Source: Mactromeris polynyma
Lineage: Eukaryota; Mollusca; Bivalvia; Venerida; Mactridae
Direction of reading: 5' to 3'
Assembly: GCA_032209605.1 (NCBI GenBank)
Contig: JASFXZ010000001.1
Span: 33,856,619-33,920,618 of the forward strand
Length of the DNA stretch: 64,000 bases
Part shown: positions 36,416-47,514 of the stretch, one piece after another
Numbering within the stretch: the stretch's first letter is position 1
Layout of the letters: the number at the start of each line of letters is the position of its first letter
The notes under the pieces: model-generated
What the model was told of the DNA's origin: nothing
What the model saw: the letters and a program-made list of their open reading frames with translations, nothing else
Databases searched by the model: none
Translations under genes and position numbers: made by a program

Positions 36416-39187
36416 CATTTTTTTGTCTGCAGAATTATTTTTTATCTCAGTACTAAATTTTCCTGGTTAATATACTAGTGTTTTAATAGTTTAACGACGT
36501 TTTAAGGTACGCTATGACTGTAACTACCGTCAAAACAAGAAATCGTCTTCAAAAATAGTCCGACTTCAATTACTAAGGTACTTGTAGCTAAGTTGTAGTT
36601 GAATATGTCTGGGCCTGACACACATGTTTCAGTTAGTTCGAAGAAAGATATGGTTCAATACTGTTGCCCAGTTAGTCTGAGTTCAGTCTCTGATATGCAT
36701 GTATATTATAGTTCCTGCGGCCCACTTTTTGGTATTGATGTATATACCTGCTCATATCTGACATTTTGACGAAGCGAGATTGGCGTTAGTTTGTAAGGCT
36801 GGATCCCAGCTTGCTCTTCTTTTTCCTTAGTTAAGGTTTCTCACAGAGACAGTTTCCTGTTTTATGTGACACTATATACATATTGTAACGAATGAAACGA
36901 CAGGAGACAGGAACGAATCATACATGATCCAGATTTTATCGTTTCACAGCAGTGTTCTCGTATGATTTGAATAAGTTTTTGTTCGGGAAGGATACAATGT
37001 TTGCATTATTGCGAGTACGCTGTTCAATTTAAACAGAACTGTTTAGCTATTGATGAATATATAATGAAAGAGTTGAAGATATGAACGGAATTCAATTGTG
37101 TAAATAATCGATTTCTAAACAATAACAAATATGTCAGTATTTTCTCGGTACTGGTGGTTTCCTATGGCATACAGCCATTTGTGTGGTTGATTAAATTTTC
37201 CTGGTGCTTTTAAGCAAAGTATTACGTATCAAGTCCAGTGATAGTCTTATGTTTATCAATAAGTCTTCAACAATAGAAAGCCACCTACGTTTTGCCATTG
37301 TCATTAGGCAGTGGGAACAAGTTACATAGATTTCCACTTTAACTGTGTTGCTGCTGATTAAGTTGGTTGTTATTCCAATCCATGTTATGACAGGTGCTCC
37401 TCACGCACAATATCAAAGTTTTAATTGCTCTAAAAGGATTCAACTTTAAGTACGTACTTGTACAAAAGAATACGTGCTATGATGATACTTACAATCATAA
37501 AGGTTTGGGGTACTGTAAATTGTGTTGTTCTTGTTAGGAGGACTTGTGATCATTGATTTTATTTGAAGAAATTTGTCTTGTTATTTTAACGTTAAGTCGA
37601 CTATGGGTTTATTTATATAAAGTCACCTTTAACACCAGGCTAGTAGCATTAAATATAAGTTAGTTATTAAAATATTTGATAAACCAGTAATACAACTATC
37701 TGTACCCAATTCCGCCCACATAAAACAATGATATAAATAAAATAAAACATTACCAGTGTGGGTGTTTCTTGATCAAATATCTAAACATCATTGTTTTAAC
37801 GCACACGCCGACAGTTATTTTATCATCCACTACATTGGTTTATGTTATGTTAAGCAGGTTATTTGTCTAAATAATTGCAACAGTATTAATCTAATAATTT
37901 TCACTTTAAAGTATAAAATTCAACAATATCATCGCAAACATTATATTTATTGTAATCAAGTCTTACTGTTATTAAAACTTATTTGTCTGAACAATTGCAA
38001 CATCTGTATTACATTATTAATATAATTATTTTCACTTTTAAGTATAAGGTTAAACATTATCATCCCAAAAAGTATATTTATTGTAATCAAGTTTTACTTT
38101 GTTACATTTTTTTTTCAATTCCACACCTTTACAGATTAAAAAGTCGGTTTATTGTTACCCTAAAACTAACCACACCAATATTTTGTGGCTATGCTTTTCT
38201 ATAAAAAGTCATATTTCCCCAAATTCTTCCCTAATAGCGCACTCGATGTTAATTAACAACTTGTATAATCGCAGCATTCGGCTTTATCGCCCACACTGAA
38301 TTACAAGACTGGGTAGATATATGTTATGGTATCTCCTAGCATAGGGTCTTATCTCTTATCAGATTAATCGGTTGTAAAACAGATAAGACTGGTCGTTTTT
38401 GTCGGGGCGGACAACCAGAAATTTGATTGATCGATTTGTTTCCCTTGTCAACCGTAATGAAAGTTGGACATGGTGACAAACATATGATTTCTGATCTGTG
38501 TCACCAAAACGCATGCCAATATATGACAATAATCGCTTATTACCCTCAACTGTTTCAATCAATAACCTGTCAAGGATTTGTAGTCATTTGTACTTGTATT
38601 GAAAAACTTTGAAAGTAACAAGTGGCTAATATTGAAATTTATATTTAAAGAATTTAGTCGATTTCAGTGAAAGGAATGCGTATTGTTCGGTTTTAACCTT
38701 GCCTTTTGTTACAACTATAACAATAACAACTATTTGATCAGCATGGCTGATTATTCTGCCACGTTTACACAACAGATAACAGTGGCAAAGTAACGAAAAC
38801 GGACTTATCTTAAGAAATATTGACAAAAAGTTTGTTTGATAATTACTCCAATGTTTCCTATCGGAGAGGCCCCGTCATGGGTATTTCATTGTATTATCAA
38901 CTATATAAGGTCAAGACTAAATCTAAGTGCTTAACTACAGCGTTCCTTATTATGAATATATATTTGTAGTGTTGTAAATGCTATATTTTGTATTGATGTA
39001 TTTATATTTCATATTTGGCATTTTCTGAAGCAACCATAAAATGACCTTTATAACACAAACGCGACTATAAGCAAATATTACATATTGAATTGAATCAAAC
39101 TAAATTTGTTGAGCACAGTTATATTGTTTTATTCCAAATATTATGTCATTGTAACGAAATTCTTTTTTATAAGATAAGTACACGGTA

Positions 39188-39978
39188 CCGTAAAAGTGCA
39201 ACCTCTCCAGAGTGACCCCCTCTCGAGCAACAACCTCTCCAGTGCGACCCCCTCTCTCGAGCAACAACCTCTCCAGAGCGACCCCCTCTCGAGCAACAAC
39301 CTCTCCAGAGCGACCCCCTCTCTCGAGCAACAACCTCTCCAGAGCGACCCCCTCTCGAGCAACAACCTCTCCATTGCGACCCCCTCTCGAGCAACAACCT
39401 CTCCAGAGCGACCCCCTCTCGAGCAACAACCTCTCCAGAGCGACCCATCTCTCGAGCAACAACCTCTCCAGAGTGACCCCCTCTCGAGCAACAACCTCTC
39501 CAGAGCGACTCCCTCTCTCGAGCAACAACCTCTCCAGAGCGACCCCCTCTCGAGCAACAACCTCTCCAGAGCGACCCCCTCTCTAGCAACAACCTCTCCA
39601 GAGCGACCCCCTCTCTCGAGCAACAACCTCTCCAGAGCGACCCCCTCTCGAGCAACAACCTCTCCAGAGCGACCCCCTCTCGAGCAACAACCTCTCCAGA
39701 GCGACCCCCTCTCTCGAGCAACAACCTCTCCAGAGCGACCCCCTCTCTCGAGCAACAACCTCTCCAGAGCGACCCCTCTCACGAGCAACAACCTCTCCAG
39801 AGCGACCCCCTCTCACGAGCAACAACCTCTCCAGAGCGACCCCTTCTCGAGCAACAACCTCTCCAGAGCGACCCCTTCTCGAGCAACAACCTCTCTACAA
39901 CAACATTATCTTTTTTTCTCCCAATAACATTCAAACTATGTATCTCCCACAAGGTGTCGTCCAGGAGACGTTGTACTG
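39188..39978. mobile_element. MITE of the CAGTACAACCTC family carrying an internal minisatellite
   Basis: The right end on the minus strand reads CAGTACAACGTCTCCTGG. The left end reads CCGTAAAAGTGCAACCTCTC, a diverged match. The right 60 bases (GGTGTCG..CAGGAGACG, TTGTACTGTA) match the fragment ending at 60789. TA lies outside the ends on both sides (39186-39187 and 39979-39980). Between the ends sits the minisatellite 39200-39893, whose unit begins with the same CAACCTCTCCAGAG found at the left terminus, so the array appears to be an expansion of the subterminal sequence. Confidence 0.6.
39200..39893. repeat. GC-rich minisatellite, 32/34-bp unit, about 21 copies
   Basis: The unit is CAACCTCTCCAGAGCGACCC followed by CCTCTCGAGCAA. 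Units with one or two extra CT differ by two bases, giving 32- and 34-base versions. Divergence between units is low, which implies recent amplification or homogenisation. Unit length is not a multiple of three and open frames exist on both strands, so it is not coding. Confidence 0.95.
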
Positions 39979-42317
39979 TACTCAACATGTCTCCGCTTAC
40001 CGTTGATCGGAGCAGATGTCCTCGTTCATCATTAAATGTTAAAATAATCAAACAATCAGCACTGTTTATTTTCGATATGAGAAAAATCTAATTTAGTTAT
40101 ATAGCAAAACGAAGTTATCATGAAGCATAAAAAAGTTCTAAACGCAAACACTTTGACATTGTATTATCAGATTTCTCCGTGATTTGTCGAAACATAATTT
40201 ATCTAATACAATATTTGCTTAGTTTTAAATCCAAATATAAATATCTCCAGCACTGGAAAAAACTACTAAGGCTTTTTTTAATACAGCATTCAGGAGTGTA
40301 ACCGCACACCATGTGTACCTTCGTGTCATAACATCCAAAACGACAATGTCAGTCATATTGGAGTCTTAATTAACATGTAGGGGAGTACTCTAGTGCAGGG
40401 TACAAGCCATGACAGTAGTTTGGTATAATAAACGTGCATGTCAGTTTTCACACATAACCAGACACGGTTTATATATTCTTACTAAGCCGGGCCTCAATTT
40501 TCCCGGATATACGTTTCTTCATAACTACTTGTCCGTATTGTGAATGAATTGGATTTTATTGTCGTTGAACAGTTTGAGTATCAGAAGTGTATCAAAATAT
40601 TTGCAGTTGTACTTTACACACCTTTGTTTAAGGTGTATAAAATAATTTGTATCGAGTGTATTTGTCAGATCCATGAAAGTAACTACAAGTCTATAATGTA
40701 CATTGACTTGTGTGCGGAACATTAAATGGACTACAAGTTTATTTAATAATGTTTAATCACTAATTATTTTACTAGTATATAAATAAGTGAATTCGACTGG
40801 ATTTAGTTAATGAGGAATATAGTTCAATTAATGATTATTGTAAGTATATATATTATAATACTATAAAATTCATTAGTAATTTTTTAAAAATTTACAAAAA
40901 AGTTCAACTTTCATATGTCAAAAATGCTGTGTCTGTCGTTTAAGAGTCGTCTCTAAAAATAAGAACTTCTTCAAACCGTCAATACATGTCCTTGACAATC
41001 TTCTCTGGTGTATCAGATAAGTACGTCATCCACGTCAGCACCGCTAACAATATCGTCATCATCAAATCCATTCTACGCCAGCCGTATCCTCACCATTATC
41101 ATAGTTTACATTACAAATATTTAGACTATCATCATTATCGTTTAGTGGTATTATCAGAATGCGTCTATATGAAAAATACACTCGTCCCTTTTCTACTTTC
41201 TTGATTCAAAGTACACAAAATGTACATCAATGTGGTTCGATGGAATACTTAGACGTAATTCAACCTAATACAATATACTCAACAAAAATTAATAAAATCG
41301 CGCCGCATAATTTCCATTAATACTTCTATTTCTTGATCATATACAATTAAAAAGCGAACGAAAAGAGCAACTTGCTCACAGAAATTAAATGAATGCCTCT
41401 TATCCCAAAAGCTTTTTGTGCGAAAATTATTGTACATCAAAACGGTGTTTATTCTTCATGGTGTTACCCCCTGTCCGTCCGTCCAAGCGACACAATGGTT
41501 TTCATTCATCTCTTGAAAGGATTAATGGATTTAATTCATATTGGGCGCAAAAGCAAAAGATCAAGTTCGATTTCAGTTAGAAACCTGTTTGACTTGACAC
41601 GAGGGACAAGTAGTTACGTTGCTTATCCAATTCATTATGCACTGTTTCGCAACGTTGTTTAAGAAACAGTTACATTCCATTAGAAGTGACACACTGGCAT
41701 TAACACTAATACTTGTGATTTAGGTACTTGTGACTTGTGATTCCACAGTTAATGTAATTCTGATAGGCAATTATTAGAAACTGATACGCTGATCTGTATT
41801 TTGAAGTTTAATCTTTCACAACAAAAAGTATTTGCAATAGTTTAAACGATAGTTACACACTGTAAAATGCTTATTTCGTCAAGGTTACACTTGTAACTGT
41901 GGTCAGAATAATACATATAGGTTGACCATTTATGCGGTCAACTCAATATCCTGGTAGTAAAATGTTTATGCATTCTTAGGTAACAAGTTATTGATTCATC
42001 GATGTATTTCAATCAGGTTACAAAGTGTACTTTATCGATTTTAGAAAACTTGTATATCGGAATTTTAATGTATACTCTTTAAAACAAAGACTTACAAATA
42101 TGTCTAATATTGATTGCATCTTTGGTATACCTGCATCAATTACCTTTTGATCGGAGTGAGTTGTGAGCCTTTTGAAATAAGGATTTTTTTGGTTTACTGC
42201 ACCAATTCAATTAAAATTTATAGTCATTTGGCTTGAAATATATCTGGAATCAGCTGCGATTCAGAAATGAAAAATACGTTTGTCTATTTCAGAAATCCAG
42301 ACATCATTAGAAATTCT

Positions 42318-42341
42318 ATGAATCATGGGGAGTCGACGTAA
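42318..42341 (+). promoter_or_regulatory. uORF overlapping the start of the 438-aa gene
   Basis: ATG at 42318 opens a 7-codon frame that ends at TAA 42339-42341, running over the main ATG at 42325 in another frame. It lies in the same exon, after the acceptor ending at 42292. A scanning ribosome would meet it first, so it could lower translation of the main frame. Regulation is inferred from position only. Confidence 0.5.
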
Positions 42342-43641
42342 AATGACGGACAGGGAGATGAAAGCGACGGCGCTAAACAAGAAGGAGGACCGGGTGTTAC
42401 AGAAAACGTTTGGTACCCTGAATCTAGAGATGAGCTTCACATATAATGTTATATCACTGCACGTGCGGACAGTGAAAACCAACTTCCGGCGTCTGCGCGA
42501 TAGAGTAGATAAGTTGAAATCTCACTTGAAACCAGAAGAGATAACTGTGTTACGTCAGATGGAGGAAGAGGGTAAATTACGCCCTGCGACGTCATTGAAT
42601 GTAAACGCTGCCATGAAAATTGCAGCCGCTGCTCGAAGGCTTAATCTTTATCCCGAAGGATTGAATCGCTCGCGGAGTGTAATGTCATCGACTCGGAAAG
42701 GTTCTAATGATAAACTTCTAAAAGGCAGATCTAAAACTGACACAAATCTGTTAAGAAAACGGAGTAATTCAGTAACTGGGGTGTTTATCGATGCACCGTC
42801 TGGGGATGACACTGTCAGGAGAAATTCTACTGATGCACCCATAACAGTTACATTCCACCCGGTTGGAACCGCACCGCCTGAACCGGAAACAGACAACGCT
42901 TCTTTAAAAATGCCGACTGTTCTACGCCCACAGAGCGCAGCGCAGCCGACACTGGCTGATGTAGCGCTTGCCAAAAAGTCGGCTGGTGCGCTGCGACCAG
43001 CATCGTCCATTTGTGGCGATCGGGAACAAGAATCATTGATTCCTAAACCTTCCACCGTGCCACAGAAACAGGCATCTGAGTACGGAGATTTGTTCTCACA
43101 AAGTATGTCAGAGAGGGTCACAGAGGCTGGCACGGGTAAAGTGAAAAAATCGCCGCTTGACAAAATGGCCATGATCGATGTTAACGACGAAGCTCTGGAT
43201 TCTGGAAGAAGTAAAATATTTGAGGACCGACGACAGGAACTGTTACATGACGAACAACTGTATTCGAGAAATTTGGAAAAACGTAAAAATACGTTTATTG
43301 GAAAAATTGATAACTACTTAATAGAAAATCCCCCTGTCGAGTTTAATAATCCGACGCTTCCAATCGATTTTGCGAAAAACGAATCCGACGAAGAACAAAT
43401 TATAGCTCATAGCCGGCGGCGACGGAATTATAGACAATACGACTCAAACAGGACATTTACCTCAGAGGAAGAATATAACCAAAGACAAGGTGAATTGTGG
43501 AAAGACATGAATAAAACCCGTTATCTCCGTGTTCCGGACGACAAACTTGACATGTCCGGTGTCGTAACATTAGCTAAAGATCAAATGCAGTTGTACCAAC
43601 TTCTGCGTTCAACAGAACCATCACATATTGTCACTCACTGA
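42325..43641 (+). CDS. Uncharacterised 438-aa protein, coding sequence in one exon
   Basis: I do not recognise this protein. The ATG at 42325 is the first in-frame start, with TGA (42319-42321) just before it, and a strong acceptor (TGTCTATTTCAG) at 42281-42292 shows a spliced 5' UTR. Residues 1-75 are charged and likely helical (NKKEDRVLQKTFGTL; TNFRRLRDRVDKLKSHL). Residues about 75-110 include an Ala-rich helix (NVNAAMKIAAAARRL). Residues 110-275 are low complexity, rich in Ser, Thr, Pro and Lys, probably disordered. Residues 280-438 are again charged (FEDRRQELLHDEQLYSRNLE; SRRRRNYRQYDSN). There is no signal peptide and no membrane segment. Base composition is richer in GC than the flanks and the long frame ends cleanly, so it is real. 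An intracellular scaffold-like or lineage-specific protein is the most that can be said. Confidence 0.85.
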   Translation: MGSRRKMTDREMKATALNKKEDRVLQKTFGTLNLEMSFTYNVISLHVRTVKTNFRRLRDRVDKLKSHLKPEEITVLRQMEEEGKLRPATSLNVNAAMKIAAAARRLNLYPEGLNRSRSVMSSTRKGSNDKLLKGRSKTDTNLLRKRSNSVTGVFIDAPSGDDTVRRNSTDAPITVTFHPVGTAPPEPETDNASLKMPTVLRPQSAAQPTLADVALAKKSAGALRPASSICGDREQESLIPKPSTVPQKQASEYGDLFSQSMSERVTEAGTGKVKKSPLDKMAMIDVNDEALDSGRSKIFEDRRQELLHDEQLYSRNLEKRKNTFIGKIDNYLIENPPVEFNNPTLPIDFAKNESDEEQIIAHSRRRRNYRQYDSNRTFTSEEEYNQRQGELWKDMNKTRYLRVPDDKLDMSGVVTLAKDQMQLYQLLRSTEPSHIVTH

Positions 43642-45680
43642 TAAATTCATGTCTCAACTTGAAGAAGTTTTTGTGATAAATTAACGTACTGCTTCAATTG
43701 ATGCGCTGGACGTCCATGATTTTGCTGTACTATTGTTTGTATATTGTACTCAACAAAAAGTAAAGACACACCATGTTTGTGTACTTCGAAGTTCGAATAG
43801 ATATCCAGTTAGATACTAGTCATCTAGTAATCAATACCTGAGTATACATACTGTTTTATGTCTGTCTAGTTATCTGTATTTGCTATTAATGGATCTAGAA
43901 GTAAGATTATTGCTCTATATGTAGGTCGTGTGTTTCTTGTGTTGTTGAGTATATAACAGTTCTGTATGTACTGGGCAGTAAATACATGTATGTTGCTTTT
44001 TATAAAAGCTATAGATGTAAATATTGTTTTCGAGGGCAGTTATGCGCAGTATGTGATATTTGTTTTGTATAATCTTTAATTAATTGTTAATGTGTTGAAT
44101 GTTTTATGAAAGTTACTCGTTGTAATTTATTATAGGTATTCATAATGAAATGATAGATCATACATATGTCCATATTTTCTTCAATAACATTCCATGTAAC
44201 CTGATTTATACACTCACAACACAATGCAGGCTCTCTCAGATTTCCTGGTCTTACTTAGAGACACAAGGGTTAGACTTTTACGAGGTTGTTACTCTATTTT
44301 CACATGTACGCAAAACTTGGATATCAATATATTTCTTTAACTTTACTTGTTTAATAATAAATGACGTTCATGTAAAATTTCGCAAATAAAAGGCGTTTTT
44401 AAATATTCGGAATGTAGGCATAGCAAAATGACGTATAGTGATACGAAATAGACACGAAAGATAATTATACAGCACTAATTAACACTATTAACTTCTGAGA
44501 GAAACAGATTTCCTAGAGACAGAGGCCAATATATATGATGCATGTAACACGGCTTTTTCTTGAGATTGTGCTGAAATGAAATAAGCTTTGGTGGATGTAT
44601 TCACCAGTACTTTATCGAGCGACAACTTGGTGAACGTTATATTTATAAAGGCATCTTTACCATACACTTCAAAACACAATGGTATTGTGTGACATTTAAA
44701 GGTACATATATTTCAACGAAAACAATCAAATAAGGTCGTACATACAAATATAGAGGGATATAATACACCATTACGCACTAATTAAGCAAAACGAGGTTAG
44801 CCATTTACGGATTCAGAAAAGGGAAGTAAATAAAATAAAACCGATAGCTTTAAGCAATATGATTTACCTCCCTTGTTCATACTACATAGATGATACTAAC
44901 GGAGACATTCACATTTAATTATTTTTTCTAAGGGGGGAGAAAAAAGGGGGATGACGCATAGGTGTGTGAATGAGTGGATGGATGGGTGGATTGTTTGACA
45001 GACCCATGTCAACGTGCCGGCATACATAACTCAATATTGTTGATGAACGGAGTAAAACCTAAATAGTGGGTCATCGTAGACAACCGAACAGCATTCGGAT
45101 CGCATACTTTGTTCTTTTTTTCACTGTTTTTTGGTTGTCTCAAAGAGTCAGTTCTATTTTAAGGTATTGTTTTTGGAGAAAGTTCACGTGGTTTGACAAC
45201 AGACGATAATATTTAGAGCAATATTATATATCAATTGATAATAGCGGCGTTTTTCGAAAAATAAATGCAAAAAACATTAATTTTGATTATTGACAATATT
45301 TTTATGTAGTCAATGGAAATATCCGAACAATCTCCGAATGTAAAATATACACGTCGTGATTATAACCTAAGTAGATAAAATCCACCAGCTATTTGGAACG
45401 GTTTTTATTTATATATTCTTTTACATATGTTAAGTTTAAAATAATTAAACTAGTGATTAAAACTCAACAATTCCTAAATACAATGTATAATCGCTGTCTG
45501 TAGTTGATAAACGGCGAGCAACCCAACACAAACACACAATAATTGGTATGATAGGAGATAACTGTAGCTGTGTTCAGTTGGTATATATACCGCGTACTGT
45601 ATTTATTTCCAATCTAAACCTTAATAAAAGTTGATTTATAACGACAGTGTGCTTAAGATTAAAAACAAAAACACACAAAA
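43642..45680. other. 3' UTR of the 438-aa gene and convergent intergenic spacer
   Basis: The 438-aa gene is followed by T-rich sequence with candidate poly(A) signals AATAAA at 44356-44361 and 44385-44390. Beyond these, about 1.3 kb to the poly(A) signal of the opposing minus-strand gene (45696-45701) shows only small G-rich and GGATG-like runs near 44.93-45.0 kb. Confidence 0.45.
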
Positions 45681-45695
45681 CTGTTGAAACCTCAT

Positions 45696-45701
45696 TTTAT
45701 T
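45696..45701 (-). promoter_or_regulatory. Poly(A) signal of the minus-strand terminal exon
   Basis: The minus strand reads AATAAA at this point, about 115 bases after the stop codon of the exon at 45815-45972, a normal distance for a short 3' UTR. Confidence 0.6.
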
Positions 45702-45814
45702 ACAAGCTTATGTCTGTCATCGGACAAATACAAACATAATCCTACATGATGACATCACACAATCTTCTTTTCGTGAAACAACTTCTGTCTGAATATGAAA
45801 AAAGAAAAAAAAGT

Positions 45815-45972
45815 TTAAAAATAATCGTCGTCATCCTTATCACTATTGTCATTTATTGCCTCCTCGGTTAAACGTTCTCTATTGTCGTCAGTTAATACTT
45901 CAGTGTGTTGAGACTTCTTTATGCGAGTTACCAATTCGTTATGTGCCGTTTCTATGCTAGATGAGAATTCGT
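45815..45972 (-). CDS. Terminal coding exon of an unrecognised minus-strand gene
   Basis: The acceptor CTTTCAATTTCAG precedes an exon with only one open frame. It needs one base from the previous exon and gives 51 complete residues beginning EFSSSIETAHNELVTRIKK and ending in an acidic tail, DKDDDDYF, then TAA. The other two frames stop early. Codon-like composition, an acceptor with a polypyrimidine tract, a clean acidic C-terminus and a poly(A) signal 115 bases later support a real exon. I do not recognise the protein. The upstream exon it joins is not certain: the exon at 47515-47630 ends in phase 0, so at least one exon between them is missing from my reading. Confidence 0.55.
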
Positions 45973-46130
45973 CTGAAATTGAAAGATATAATATAATAGA
46001 GACGTAGTATACAAATGGTACATGAAAAATGTAGATTAAATAGCATCAATATACAGAATGTAAATAAGCAGACACACTTGATATTGCAATAACAGTATTT
46101 ATGCTTAGTTTGAAATAGCTTAAACAAACC

Positions 46131-46200
46131 GTCTCCCATGGCCGAGTGGTTAAGGCATCAGCCTTGGGAGTGAAAGGTCCAAGATACGAATCTCCTTGAG
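46131..46200 (+). mobile_element. tRNA-Leu/Ser-like SINE head
   Basis: GGCCGAGTGGTTAAGGCATC is a good A-box/D-arm of class II tRNA type. The B box, AGATACGAATCTCC, is mutated relative to GGTTCGAATCC. The variable region is short and the acceptor arm unpaired, so it is a SINE head or tRNA pseudogene, not a functional tRNA. Confidence 0.5.
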
Positions 46201-46576
46201 CATATACGTTGGGACAGTATTATATATGTAGAATTCTTTGTCGATTTATGTTACTCAACGACACAAACATGATGGATAGTGTATCCCAGTCCAAGGGATA
46301 TTCAATCCTGAATTAATCTGTCACAAGTTATTTTGAATGTTTGAGATATGTGATCGGTCTAGTATCAGTTATTTGCTTTCAGTGTTTAGTTGAGAATGTT
46401 CCACATTCAAGCCTAGAAATAAATATACGAAAGTCTCTCTCTAGGGAAAATGGGCATCGAATGTCTGAAATCAATTTGTTTTTATTGATGTTTGATAACA
46501 TAAAATGTTAAAATGTTTTTTAAAACACTGAATACAAACGAACGCGATGATGAGACATTTGGTGTAAATAATTTTA

Positions 46577-47260
46577 GAGCCGATGTTTGATGTAACACTT
46601 CAGCTGATAAACATAGTGACACTAGAATAGATTGAGTGGCTGATTCAGTGGTAAACTAGAGCCGATGTTTGATGTAACACTTCAGCTGATAAACATAGTG
46701 ACACTAGAATAGACTGAGTGGCTGATTCAGTGGTAAACTAGAGCCGATGTTTGATGTAACACTTCAGCTGATAAACATAGTGACACTAGAATAGACTGAG
46801 TGGCTGATTCAATGGTAAACTAGAGCCGATGTTTGATGTAACACTTCATCTGATAAACATAGTGACACTAGAATAGACTGAGTGACTGATCAAATGGTAA
46901 ACTAGAGCCGATGTTTGATGTAACACTTCATCTGATAAACATAGTGACACTAGAATAGACTGAGTGACTGATCAAATGGTAAACTAGAGCCGATGTTTGA
47001 TGTAACACTTCATCTGATAAACATAGTGACACTAGAATAGACTGAGTGACTGATCAAATGGTAAACTAGAGCCGATGTTTGATGTAACACTTCAGCTGAT
47101 AAACATAGTGACAGTAGAATAGACTGAGTGACTGATCAAATGGTAAACTAGAGCCGATGTTTGATGTAACACTTCAGCTGATAAACATAGTGACAGTAGA
47201 ATAGACTGAGTGACTGATCAAATGGTAAACTAGAGCCGATGTTTGGTGTAACAAATCATC
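46577..47260. repeat. 82-bp minisatellite, eight full copies plus a partial
   Basis: Units start GAGCCGATGTTTGATGTAAC and recur every 82 bases at 46577, 46659, 46741, 46823, 46905, 46987, 47069 and 47151, with a degenerate ninth from about 47233. Variants group by position: TGGCTGATTC in early units, TGACTGATCA in later ones; CACTAGAATAG becomes CAGTAGAATAG in the last two full copies. The pattern indicates stepwise block amplification. It lies between two candidate exons of the minus-strand gene. Confidence 0.95.
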
Positions 47261-47514
47261 TGATAAACAAACTACCACAAGAGTGGACTAACCAGACCTG
47301 GAACAAGACAGTCAAGGTGAATATCAATTTAGTCTAAAGACATATACAAAAAACGAGCTTAAAATATATTGTTCTATCGTTTATGAATTGGTTGAGTTAG
47401 TTAATATTCAAAACAGAGAAAAATGCTGGACATACTTCTTCAATCAAGTATCACTAATGTATAAATGATTGTTGGCAAACATTTTGGTCGTTTAACTTCT
47501 TAGTCGTAAAATAC

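Larger units (their letters stand above)
32801..42290. other. Gene-poor intergenic region
   Basis: No coding exons were found. It contains a tRNA-like fragment near 35.87 kb, a pentanucleotide array (36.07-36.42 kb) and the minisatellite-bearing MITE (39.19-39.98 kb). The open frames of 140-243 codons at 39.1-40.0 kb exist in five frames at once and are products of the repeat. The acceptor TGTCTATTTCAG at 42281-42292 belongs to the gene that follows; its upstream 5' UTR exon was not identified. Confidence 0.5.

Noticed and set aside
36069..36418. Cys/Arg/Val-rich minus-strand open frames
   Set aside because: They are translations of the pentanucleotide array, with no splice sites or start context.
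39100..39927. Open frames of 124-243 codons on both strands
   Set aside because: They all run through the 32/34-bp minisatellite; open frames on both strands and in several phases are a property of the unit.
42648..43172. 174-codon minus-strand frame
   Set aside because: It is antisense to the 438-aa gene; no splice or start evidence supports it.
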